DNA from: Bacteroidales bacterium
GTDB taxonomy: Bacteria; Bacteroidota; Bacteroidia; Bacteroidales; JAAUTT01
Reading direction: 5' to 3'
NCBI GenBank assembly: GCA_012031335.1
Contig: JAAUTT010000331.1
Coordinates: forward strand, 1-5,832
DNA length: 5,832 nucleotides
Of this stretch, positions 1 through 5,832 are shown in pieces. The number at the start of each line of letters is the position of its first letter. Position 1 is the stretch's first letter. The notes below the pieces were generated by a model. It made no database searches. It was not told where the DNA came from and saw only the letters and a list, made by a program, of their open reading frames with translations. The position numbers and the translations under genes were made by a program.

Positions 1-464
1 CCTGTTCCTTTTCAACAGCATCTATTGTAATGGGTATTGGTATTGGAGGTTTTATCGATGGCATTTTTCTTCATCAGATTCTTCAATGGCACGAAATGGT
101 GTCGAACAAAATTCCTCCTGTAAATCTTATCAATAAAAGTATTAACATGTTCTGGGATGGTATATTTCATCTCTTTTCTTTAATTGTGGTCATGGTTGGT
201 GTTGTTCTTTTCTGGAAACTGCTTCACCGCAAAAATATTGCTCGGTCAGGCACTATACTCGCGGGGGGACTAATTCTTGGATGGGGATTATTCAATATTG
301 TTGAAGGGATAATAGATCACCATCTGCTCAAACTCCATAATGTGCGCGAAATCACAAATAATCCCGACCTTTGGAATTTTGGTTTTTTGGGAGTTTCTTT
401 AATAATGATTATTACAGGATACCTGCTTATTAAAAAAAATGAAAATCAAAAAACCGGAAACTGA
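1..464 (+). CDS. DUF2243 family membrane protein (5' partial)
   Basis: This is an integral membrane protein of the DUF2243 family, whose biochemical role is not known. The first ATG in view is at 30, but the frame is open upstream to the window edge (codons from position 3 read CSFSTASIV), so the true start probably lies to the left and this ATG is likely internal to the first membrane helix. Counting from that ATG, family hallmarks are the Gly-rich GIGIGGFIDGIFLHQ block with QWHEM after it (residues 2-23) and the block GWGLFNIVEGIIDHHLL (84-100) with HNVRE just after. Hydrophobic segments lie at about 1-17, 46-66, 73-95 and 118-134, giving the expected four-helix topology with conserved His, Asp and Glu near the membrane faces. 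It ends in a Lys/Asn-rich tail with TGA at 462-464. It is the only gene here without a frameshift. Family assignment is from motif recognition. Confidence 0.85.
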   Translation, partial: CSFSTASIVMGIGIGGFIDGIFLHQILQWHEMVSNKIPPVNLINKSINMFWDGIFHLFSLIVVMVGVVLFWKLLHRKNIARSGTILAGGLILGWGLFNIVEGIIDHHLLKLHNVREITNNPDLWNFGFLGVSLIMIITGYLLIKKNENQKTGN

Positions 465-476
465 TTCAAAAAGCAC

Positions 477-484
477 TACATTTG
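477..484 (+). promoter_or_regulatory. Candidate Bacteroidota -7 promoter element
   Basis: TACATTTG matches the Bacteroidota -7 consensus TAnnTTTG and lies 37 bp upstream of the proposed peptidase start at 521. I see no TTTG-like -33 element at the expected distance upstream (about 452-458 reads aaccgga), so this is a weak candidate. Its last four bases overlap the inverted repeat that follows. Confidence 0.25.
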
Positions 485-511
485 GCTGAAGCATATGCTT
501 TAACAGCCAAA
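481..511 (+). repeat. Inverted repeat / hairpin between DUF2243 gene and peptidase
   Basis: Bases 481-488 (TTTGGCTG) pair with 504-511 (CAGCCAAA), and 489-492 (AAGC) pair with 497-500 (GCTT). This gives a 12-bp stem with a 3-base bulge (501-503) and an ATAT loop. It lies 17 bp after the DUF2243 stop and 10 bp before the proposed peptidase ATG. No T-run follows on the + strand, so it is not a classical intrinsic terminator for the upstream gene. It could be a terminator stem without a U tract, an mRNA-stabilising 3' end, or a 5' leader structure of the peptidase mRNA. Confidence 0.55.
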
Positions 512-520
512 AATTATGGT

Positions 521-2647
521 ATGAACAAACATTTAATTTTCCTTTTAATTCTTTTTTTTTATGATGTCTTCCTGTGCCCAATGGCCTGATGTTAAACCAC
601 CGGTAGCTGAAAAGCAACCTTATCAGCGTATTGTACATAACGATACCGTAATAGATAATTATTACTGGATGATCGATTATTTTAAGAAAGGTCCGGATAG
701 TTCTAAAGTTGTGGCATACTTAGAGGCGGAAAATACATATCTTGATACAATGATGGCTGATTCGAGAAAGTTTCGCGATGATCTGTTTCAGGAAATGAAA
801 GCAAGAATTAAAGAAAAGGATGAAAGTGTTCCGGTATTTAAAAACGGATATTTTTATTATACACGAAGCGAAGAAGGAGAGCAATATTTCAAATATTGCA
901 GGAAAATGGGATCGCTGGAAGCCCCTGAAGAAATTCTGCTGGATGTAGACCAGATGGCAAAAGGGTATCCGTATTATGCCGTTTCGGGATTTGCAGTGAG
1001 TCCTGATAATATGAAAATAGCCTACGGAGTTGATAAAGTGTCGCGCAGGCAATACGAAATCCATATTAAAAACCTGAAAACCGGAGAAAACTATACCGAT
1101 ATAATTCCCGGTACTGCTGGCGATCCTTGTTGGGCAAACGATAATCAAACCTTTTTTTACACTCTGAAAAACCCTGTAACATTGTTAACCGAAAGAATCA
1201 TGAGACATAAGCTCGGTTTTACAGTTGCAGATGATGAGGAAGTGTATTTTGAAAAGGATAACAGCAATTACATTGGAGTCGGGAGATCAAAAAATGGACG
1301 CTATATTTTTATCCAGTCGCAGGCTACCTTGTCTTCAGAGGTTCGTGTCCTTAATGCTGATAAACCTGCCGGAGAGTTTACTGTTTTTCAGCCAAGAATG
1401 AAAGACGTTCTTTATGATGTGGTTTCTCTGGAAGACAGATTTTGGTTCGCACCAACCTGGATGCGCAGAATTTCAGGTTGATGGAATGCCCACTGGATAA
1501 AACCGATAGTAGTCATTGGATAGAGGTAATTCCCCACCGCACCGATGTTTTACTCGAAGGAGTGGATGAATTCCGCGATTTTATTGTAATGAGCGAACGC
1601 AGTAAGGGACTTGTAACCATGCGTATAAGAAATTTAACTGACTATAAAGAACATTATATCGATTTTGGTGAAGTGGCTTATGCTGCATATGTTGGAAATA
1701 ATCCCGAATATAACAGCAAGCAGTTGAGGTATCATTATACATCACTCACTACTCCAAATTCTGTTTTTGATTATAATATTCCTACAAGAGAAAAAATCCT
1801 GAAAAAGCAATATGAAGTACTGGGAGAATTCAACGCCTCCGACTATATTACTGAGCGCATATATGCTACAGCCAAAGATGGCGTTAAAATTCCAGTATCT
1901 ATCGTATACAAAAAAGGATTTGAAAAAAACGGTAAAGCTCCGTTATTGCTTTATGCCTATGGATCTTATGGGAACAGTATTGATGCTACGTTCAGCAGTA
2001 CCCGACTAAGTCTTTTAAATCGCGGATTTGCCTTTGCAATTGCTCATATCCGTGGTGGTGAGGAAATGGGACGCCAATGGTATCTCGATGGTAAACTGAT
2101 GAAAAAGATAAACACTTTTACCGATTTTATTGCCTGTGGCGAATACCTGATAAATGAAAAATATACGTCACCGGAACATCTGTATGCTCAGGGAGGCAGT
2201 GCAGGCGGACTGCTTATGGGTGCCGTTATCAACATGGCTCCTGAATTGTGGAACGGAGTTATAGCACAGGTTCCTTTTGTGGATGTTATTAATACCATGC
2301 TCGATGAATCCATTCCTTTAACTACAAACGAATTTGATGAGTGGGGGAATCCGAAGGAAAAAGAGGCCTACTTTTATATGAAAAGCTATTCTCCTTACGA
2401 AAACATCGAGAAGAGAGAATATCCCGATTTGCTTGTTACAACAGGCTTACACGATAGTCAGGTGCAATACTTCGAACCTGCAAAATGGGTTGCCAAATTG
2501 CGCGAGAACAAAATAGGCGAAAGTGTTATTTTGATGCATACCAATATGGAATTTGGCCATGGTGGTGCCTCGGGACGGTTCGACTATTTAAAGGATGTTG
2601 CACTTATTTATGCTTTTCTCTTTAAACTGGAAGGTATTAAAGAGTAA
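521..2647 (+). CDS. ptrB: Oligopeptidase B (S9A serine peptidase), predicted lipoprotein, two frameshifts
   Basis: This is a prolyl-oligopeptidase-family serine peptidase of the oligopeptidase B type, which cleaves short peptides after Arg or Lys. Correcting two indels (T-run 552-560 and T-run 1440-1443) gives one protein of about 708 residues, close to the family norm. The N-terminal propeller carries DNYYWM and VAYLEAEN. The C-terminal hydrolase domain carries YAYGSYG, AHIRGGEEMGRQW, GGSAGGLLMG, the acidic EFDEWGNP, LHDSQVQY and FGHGGASGR. Catalytic residues in corrected numbering are Ser560, Asp645 and His680; the spacing (85 and 35) matches E. coli oligopeptidase B as I recall it. Glu604 and Asp606 sit where the family has two acidic residues that bind the basic P1 side chain. 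The start at 521 is chosen because it yields a hydrophobic signal (MNKHLIFLLILFF) followed by MMSSC, a plausible lipobox with Cys18. An unshifted start at 561 would lose the signal peptide. The leader is A-rich with no Shine-Dalgarno site. Confidence 0.94.
552..560 (+). other. Frameshift site: T9 run, probably one T too many
   Basis: The frame starting with ATG at 521 runs into this nine-T tract and then ends at a TGA at about 587. The frame starting at 561 has a TAA just upstream (546-548). With eight T residues the two join into a lipoprotein signal peptide followed directly by the peptidase. Confidence 0.75.
1440..1443 (+). other. Frameshift site: T4 run, probably one T missing
   Basis: The upstream frame reads SLEDRF and then goes out of frame to a TGA at 1479-1481. 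The downstream frame resumes with LVRTNLDAQNFRLM. Five T residues would give RFLVRTN, the expected oligopeptidase B sequence. The site is not a canonical X-XXY-YYZ slippery heptamer, so programmed frameshifting is unlikely. Confidence 0.88.
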
Positions 2648-3639
2648 TTATGGTTTAATTACATCTATGAGGGTGTCAAAAAATACCCTGAAGTTTTCGA
2701 TATGTGGAATATGTCCTATTCCCGGAAGTTCAATCAGTTGACTACCGGGAATCTGGCTTGTAATTTCCTTTCCCAGCTTTGGATAATTACCCATCTGCGC
2801 CGCTACTTCTTTACTGACTAAATCCTTTCCCAAAGCTGTCCGGTCGAGTTGCCCCAGAATCAGAACTGTAGGAACTTTTAAATTTCCCAATTCATAAACA
2901 ACCGGTTGGGTAAGTATCATATCGGTTGTTAAAGCTGAATTCCAAGCGAGACGTGGGTAATCTGGGTGATTTAAAAATGCGGTTTGCAAATATACCAGGT
3001 TATCATATGCTTCTTTCCACTGATTATTGAAATAATTAACAAACATATACTGACGAGCACTCTCTTTGGTTTTTTGAGTTCCCGTTCAAAATAGAAATCA
3101 ATATTCCGGTAAGGTATCCATTTTTTCCAATCCTCCAGACCAATAGGGTTCTCCAGGATCAATTGTTCAGTGATTTCAGGATACATCAAAGCAAACCTTA
3201 CTGCCAGCATGCCACCCATGGAATGCCCCAAAAGGATTACGCGGGTAATTTTTAAATTATCCAGCACTTTTCGTGTGTTTTCTGCTAATTGTTGAAATGA
3301 ATACTGATAATACTCCGGTTTCGACGATTTTCCAAATCCAATCTGATCGGGTACAAAAACATTATATCCTTTCTGAAGAAGGTTTTTAATGGTTTCACCC
3401 CAATATGCGCCGTTGAAATTCTTACCATGAAGCAGCACTACAGTACCTCGGGAATTGCCAGCTACTTCATACATGTATGCCATTTTAAGTTTCTGTTGCT
3501 GTGTGTCTAAAGTGTCGAATTTTACCTTGTATGGGTATTGGTATTCTTCAAGGTTGATTCCCAGCATTTCCGTTTTTTGGGCATATAGTCCCAAATTGTG
3601 GACTATTAATATTATCGTAAAAAGTATGCTTGTTTTCAT
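2648..3639 (-). CDS. Secreted alpha/beta hydrolase, one frameshift
   Basis: This alpha/beta-fold hydrolase is probably exported and acts as an esterase-like or C-C hydrolase-like enzyme; the substrate is unknown. Correcting one missing A in the gene-strand A6 run (3070-3075) gives about 330 residues. Residues 1-20 form a signal peptide ending near LYAQ. The core starts with the oxyanion-loop LLHGKNFNGAYW (His71-Gly72), then PDQIGFGKSSKP, the nucleophile elbow GHSMGG (Ser140) and NPIGLEDW. A helical cap follows (YFERELKK, frameshift, KESARQY, then AWNSALTTDMILTQPVVYE), then the acid Asp266 in LGQLDRTALGKD and His310 in GIGHIPH. All triad residues are present. The sequence matches a widespread bacterial family of about 330-residue hydrolases that share the HGKNF and DQIGFGKSSKP motifs. 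The stop codon lies immediately next to the stop of the convergent peptidase. The start is the ATG preceding MKTSILF; the AAGG abutting it is too close to be a good ribosome binding site. Confidence 0.9.
3070..3075 (-). other. Frameshift site: A6 run on the gene strand, probably one A missing
   Basis: The upstream frame reads ERELKK and then an unrelated tail to a stop at about 2971. The downstream frame reads KESARQYMFVNYF. A seventh A gives ELKKTKESARQY, the expected cap-domain sequence of this hydrolase family. Confidence 0.87.
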
Positions 3640-3888
3640 CCTTAATTGAGTTTATAAGACTTCTATTAAATTCTCCAAAACATCGTTTTTGTTATTTCAA
3701 CATGCATTGCCCGGTTTTGTTGAGAAATTTCCATGATTACATATAACGTAAATATGCGTCATATGAGTCAACGCTGAAAATATATGTCCACCACCACATC
3801 CCTGGGCACTGCCGCAACAGGTGGATTGTTTCTGTGATTTACTCTGGGATGCAAGCTGGCATCAGGAGGCCGATAGGATTAATGCTGA
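3640..3888. other. 249-bp gap without a confident gene
   Basis: This stretch lies between the holA stop and the hydrolase start. No tRNA, terminator or known RNA is recognisable. On the minus strand, 3861 down to 3697 is an open frame of 54 codons without an early start codon. It has a Cys/Gly-rich segment (TCCGSAQGCGGGH) and three further Cys. A nearby ATG at 3862 in the adjacent frame (MPACIPE, stop) could be joined to it by one base deletion, but that is speculative. The hydrolase promoter presumably lies here, but I cannot place a convincing TAnnTTTG box. A small hairpin (GATGC at 3848-3852, GCATC at 3859-3863) is too weak to call a terminator. Confidence 0.4.
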
Positions 3889-4893
3889 CTAATGAAGGAT
3901 TTTGTATACAAGCTCTCTCAGCAGATCTCCCGAAGTTGCCGAGTATGATCCAACTCCTTTCGATTTGAGATCATATTCGCGCAACCAGGCAATAATCTGA
4001 ACCAGTTTTGCTGGCGGATATTTCCTGGCTGCTGCTTCGTATTCGGCAGTAAAAAAAGGATGAATTTTTAATGCTGAAGCAACTGCGCTTTTGGATTTAT
4101 CTGTTAGAAAATGAAACTTAAACACCTTGATAAAATAACCATAAAGGGATGATACGGTTAAAACAAATGGATTGTCGCCCGGATTTTTTGCGAAGTGGAG
4201 AATAATGCGGTTTGCCTTTAAAATATCCTTTACAGCAAGGGCTTTTTGCAGTTCAAAATTGTTGTAATCTTTGCTGAATCCTATGTTTTTTCAATAATAT
4301 CGGTCGATATTTTGCTTGTGCCCTGCGGCAGGGTGATAAATAGCTTGTTTAGCTCGTTCACTATTTTACTCAAATCGTTTCCGAGAAATTCTGTTAACAA
4401 CACCGCTGCATCCGGCGATATTCCCATGCCTTTGCTGTGCAGGTACTCCGATATCCAGTTCGGTATTTTATCTTCATAAAGCTTTTCCGAAAGGAAAACT
4501 ATAGCGTTTTTATCGAGTGTTGTAAATAATTTTTTCCTTTTGTCGAGTTCCTTATATTTATAATTGATAACGAGAACTGTCGATTTTAATGGCTTTTCTA
4601 CATAATAAATCAAATCGTCAATGTTCTTGATATTCTGTGCCTCTTTTACAATGATAACCTGGTTATTGGCCATCATGGGGAAACGTTTGGCTGCATTAAT
4701 TACATTGGCGATATCCGTATCTTTTCCGTAAATAACTGTTTGGTTAAAAGGTCTTTTCGTTCTCAGTAAGAACGTGTTCTGCAATGTAATCCGAAATTTG
4801 ATCAATATAATAAGTTTCTTCTCCCATTAAAAAGTAGATGGGAGCATATTTTTTATTCCGCAGATCGGACATGATCTGATCAAACTTCATCAT
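3889..4893 (-). CDS. holA: DNA polymerase III subunit delta, two frameshifts
   Basis: This is the delta subunit of the clamp-loader complex, which opens the beta sliding clamp and loads it on DNA at primer-template junctions. Removing one T (gene-strand T4 run, 4746-4749) and adding one A (gene-strand A6 run, 4286-4291) gives about 334 residues, the usual HolA length. The N-terminal domain starts MMKFDQIMSDL and has APIYFLMGEETYYID (17-31), then FNQTVIYGKD (49-58), AAKRFPMM and NQVIIVKEAQ. The middle has EFLGNDLSKIVNELNKL. The second indel falls in IIEKNIG (199-205), followed by FSKDYNNFELQKAL (206-219). The C-terminal collar domain ends with LREYDLKSKGVG (304-315) and ELVYKILH, typical of Bacteroidota HolA. 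No Walker A motif is expected in delta. The start at 4893 is chosen because it lies just before the conserved KFDQI block; ATG 4890 is an equal alternative. The gene diverges from the HsdR-N gene. Confidence 0.94.
4286..4291 (-). other. Frameshift site: A6 run on the gene strand, probably one A missing
   Basis: The upstream frame stops at once (IIEKT then TAG, 4281-4283). The downstream frame reads IGFSKDYNNFELQ. A seventh A gives IIEKNIGFSKDYNNFELQ, the conserved HolA sequence. Confidence 0.9.
4746..4749 (-). other. Frameshift site: T4 run on the gene strand, probably one T too many
   Basis: The N-terminal frame from 4893 reads to ENEKTF and then hits TAA. Deleting one T gives EKTFNQTVIYGKD and joins smoothly to the long downstream HolA frame. 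Confidence 0.9.
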
Positions 4894-4927
4894 AATACAT
4901 TATTTTTACGGCCACCATTATTCAATT
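4894..4927. promoter_or_regulatory. Divergent intergenic region between holA and the HsdR-N gene
   Basis: Only 34 bp separate the two proposed start codons, so promoters for both directions must lie here or reach into the opposing genes. TATTTTTA (4901-4908, + strand) and TAAATTTA (complement of the sequence near 4938-4946, - strand) are each one base off the Bacteroidota -7 consensus TAnnTTTG. I see no clear -33 partners, so the exact promoters are not assigned. Confidence 0.35.
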
Positions 4928-5398
4928 ATGGAGCGCTTAAATTTACCAACTTATTCTTTCTCTGTTAAACTTGTTGATGGGAAAAATTTTATTTTCGACA
5001 AGCTACGGAAAAATATGTGGCTTTGACGCCTGAAGAATGGGTCAGGCAGAATTTTATCCGATTTCTGGTTGAAGTATAAGACTTATCCGGCAGGTCTTAT
5101 TTCAGTGGAACGGGGATTCGATTTGTATAAAACCCGAAAGAGAAGCGATATCCTGGTTTTTAATCAATCAGGCAATCCGTGGGTTTTGGTGGAATGTAAA
5201 GCGCCTTCGGTGTTGGTAAATGCATTATGGTTCGATCAGGCATTTGCGTATAATCTAAGTATCAAGGCAGCTTATATAATGCTAACGAATGGTATGTCGC
5301 ATTTTTGTTTGAAAGTGAAACCCGATTTTTCAGGGGTTGATTTTATGAAAGAAATTCCTGCGTTTAAAGATTTACTTGTTCCTGATGAGCTGAAATGA
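4928..5398 (+). CDS. HsdR N-terminal-like PD-(D/E)XK protein (HSDR_N_2), two frameshifts
   Basis: This small stand-alone protein resembles the N-terminal nuclease-fold domain of type I restriction subunit R. Its function is unknown, and no HsdM or HsdS gene is in view, so it is not evidence of a restriction system. Adding one A in the run 5009-5013 and removing one base around 5068-5077 gives about 156 residues, normal for this family. Motifs in order are FDKLRKKYVALTPEEWVRQ (23-41), GLISVERGF with Glu61, RKRSDILVF with Asp74, VECKAP with Glu89-x-Lys91 (the PD-(D/E)XK core), WFDQAFAYN and AAYIMLTNGMSHFC. All putative catalytic positions are present. The start at 4928 gives MERLNLPTYSF, which resembles family N-termini. 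It diverges from holA, a pairing I recall from other Bacteroidota, and its last 27 bases overlap the convergent acetyltransferase gene. Confidence 0.86.
5009..5013 (+). other. Frameshift site: A5 run, probably one A missing
   Basis: The frame from 4928 reads DKLRKNMWL and then stops at TGA. Six A residues give DKLRKKYVALTPEEWVRQNF, the diagnostic block of the HsdR-N family. Confidence 0.88.
5068..5077 (+). other. Frameshift site: one extra base (GG TT G AAG TAT area)
   Basis: The upstream frame reads RFLVEV then TAA. The downstream frame reads KYKTYPAGLISVERG. Removing either one T at 5069-5070 (LVKYKTYP) or the G at 5074 (LVEYKTYP) restores the frame with the family-typical spacing before YPAGLI. 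The exact base cannot be decided by eye. Confidence 0.75.
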
Positions 5399-5832
5399 TA
5401 ACTCGCTTTGCCAACCTATAGATGTGTTAATCCATTCCTTACGTTCACCACATTGCAAAAAGTTTTTGGATAAAAATAACCGGATGCTGGCAGTATTGCT
5501 TTCGCCGATATTGCAATAAACCTGATGCAGGTTTAGCGTTGTAAAGCAGTATTCAATCAACAGGTCTAGCGCTTCAGAGGCATAACCATTTCTTCTTTTG
5601 TCGTAGTTCCCTATCAGGATTCCTATACCAGCCCTGCTATGAAAGGGATCGAAATCAAACAGGTCGATAGTTCCTACGATGCTTTTGGGTTTAATAGTTT
5701 CAATCATAAACCTGACCTGTTTTGCCTGGTAAATATCGAGATGGGATGTTTCGATGTATCCTTTGAGGGTGAAACGTGAAAATGGAGAAAGGGTATTGTC
5801 TTATTTGCCATACTTCAGGATCGTTTTCCCAA
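5372..5832 (-). CDS. GNAT acetyltransferase, RimJ/RimL type (N-terminus cut by window edge), one frameshift
   Basis: This GCN5-related N-acetyltransferase would transfer an acetyl group from acetyl-CoA to an amine on a protein or small molecule; the substrate cannot be told from sequence. The reading frame enters from the right edge as WENDPEVWQI, shifts near 5797-5801, and continues SNTLSPFSRF, then DIYQAKQVRFMIE, SIVGTIDLFDFDP, the acetyl-CoA loop YDKRRNGYASEAL, LNLHQVYCNIGESN and TASIRLFLSKNF. This is the normal domain order for the RimJ/RimL-like group (about 170-180 residues), so only about 10-20 N-terminal residues are missing. The ATG at 5705-5707 lies inside the conserved core (VRFMIE) and is not the start. 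The 3' end overlaps the convergent HsdR-N gene by 27 bp. The closest functional labels would be ribosomal-protein or polyamine N-acetyltransferase, and neither can be chosen. Confidence 0.9.
5797..5801 (-). other. Frameshift site: probably one extra base in the acetyltransferase
   Basis: On the gene strand CAA ATA AGA CAA TAC reads WQIRQY out of frame, while the core frame has a stop (TAA) just upstream. Removing the A corresponding to position 5799 gives WQISNTLSPFSRF, the expected family sequence. Confidence 0.75.

Noticed and set aside
720..1148. Long minus-strand open frame opposite the peptidase
   Set aside because: It lies entirely opposite well-conserved oligopeptidase B coding sequence and its translation has no recognisable domain.
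1436..1448. Programmed -1 ribosomal frameshift in the peptidase
   Set aside because: The run is only four T, no X-XXY-YYZ heptamer fits the zero frame, no obvious downstream pseudoknot is seen, and similar breaks occur in all neighbouring genes, including both + and - indels.
30..3545. 15-bp exact repeat ATGGGTATTGGTATT at 30-44 and 3531-3545
   Set aside because: One copy is coding (MGIGI) and the other is antisense to YQYPY in the hydrolase. The match is short, low in complexity and ends there, so chance is the simplest explanation.
3649..3656. Promoter for the alpha/beta hydrolase (TATAAACT, 19 bp after TTTG on the minus strand)
   Set aside because: The spacing is suggestive, but the box fits TAnnTTTG poorly and lies only 9 bp from the start codon, leaving almost no leader.
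3784..3837. Short + strand frame MSTTTSLGTAATGGLFL
   Set aside because: Seventeen codons, no ribosome binding site, no known relatives that I recognise.
4246..4479. Open frames on the + strand opposite holA
   Set aside because: Shadow of the holA coding sequence; the translation has no family features, while the minus strand reads as clear HolA.
4928..5398. A type I restriction-modification locus
   Set aside because: Only the small N-terminal-like domain is present. There is no helicase part of HsdR and no methylase or specificity gene in the window.

Overview
The window looks like an ordinary chromosomal segment of a Bacteroidota bacterium, probably an environmental member of the Bacteroidales/Marinilabiliales group. 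Four things suggest this: AT-rich codon use, A-rich leaders without clear Shine-Dalgarno sites, a Bacteroidota-style DNA polymerase III delta subunit, and a stand-alone HsdR-N-like gene divergent from it. The taxonomic call is inference from protein style, not from a marker gene.

Layout from left to right: the C-terminal bulk of a DUF2243 four-helix membrane protein (+, cut by the left edge); an inverted repeat; a full-length oligopeptidase B-type S9 serine peptidase that appears to be a lipoprotein (+); a secreted alpha/beta hydrolase (-), whose stop codon directly abuts the peptidase stop; a 249-bp gap with no confident gene; holA (-); a small PD-(D/E)XK protein of the HsdR N-terminal type (+), diverging from holA across about 34 bp; and a RimJ/RimL-type GNAT acetyltransferase (-), cut by the right edge, whose 3' end overlaps the HsdR-N gene by 27 bp. 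The genes are mostly in separate transcription units (convergent or divergent pairs). They look like housekeeping and metabolic functions rather than one coordinated system.

The dominant feature is that every gene except the DUF2243 fragment is broken by single-base indels. I count eight: about 552-560, 1440-1443, 3070-3075, 4286-4291, 4746-4749, 5009-5013, 5068-5077 and 5797-5801. Six lie in mononucleotide runs of four or more bases. In each case one added or removed base restores a continuous, family-typical protein with intact catalytic motifs on both sides. The best reading is an indel-prone sequence or assembly, not biological gene decay, so each gene is annotated here as one CDS with its frameshift sites listed separately.

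I see no mobile element, CRISPR array, RNA gene, toxin-antitoxin pair or defence island, and no convincing undescribed system. The most open items are the unassigned gap at 3640-3888, the orphan nuclease-fold gene paired with holA, and the lipoprotein form of oligopeptidase B.
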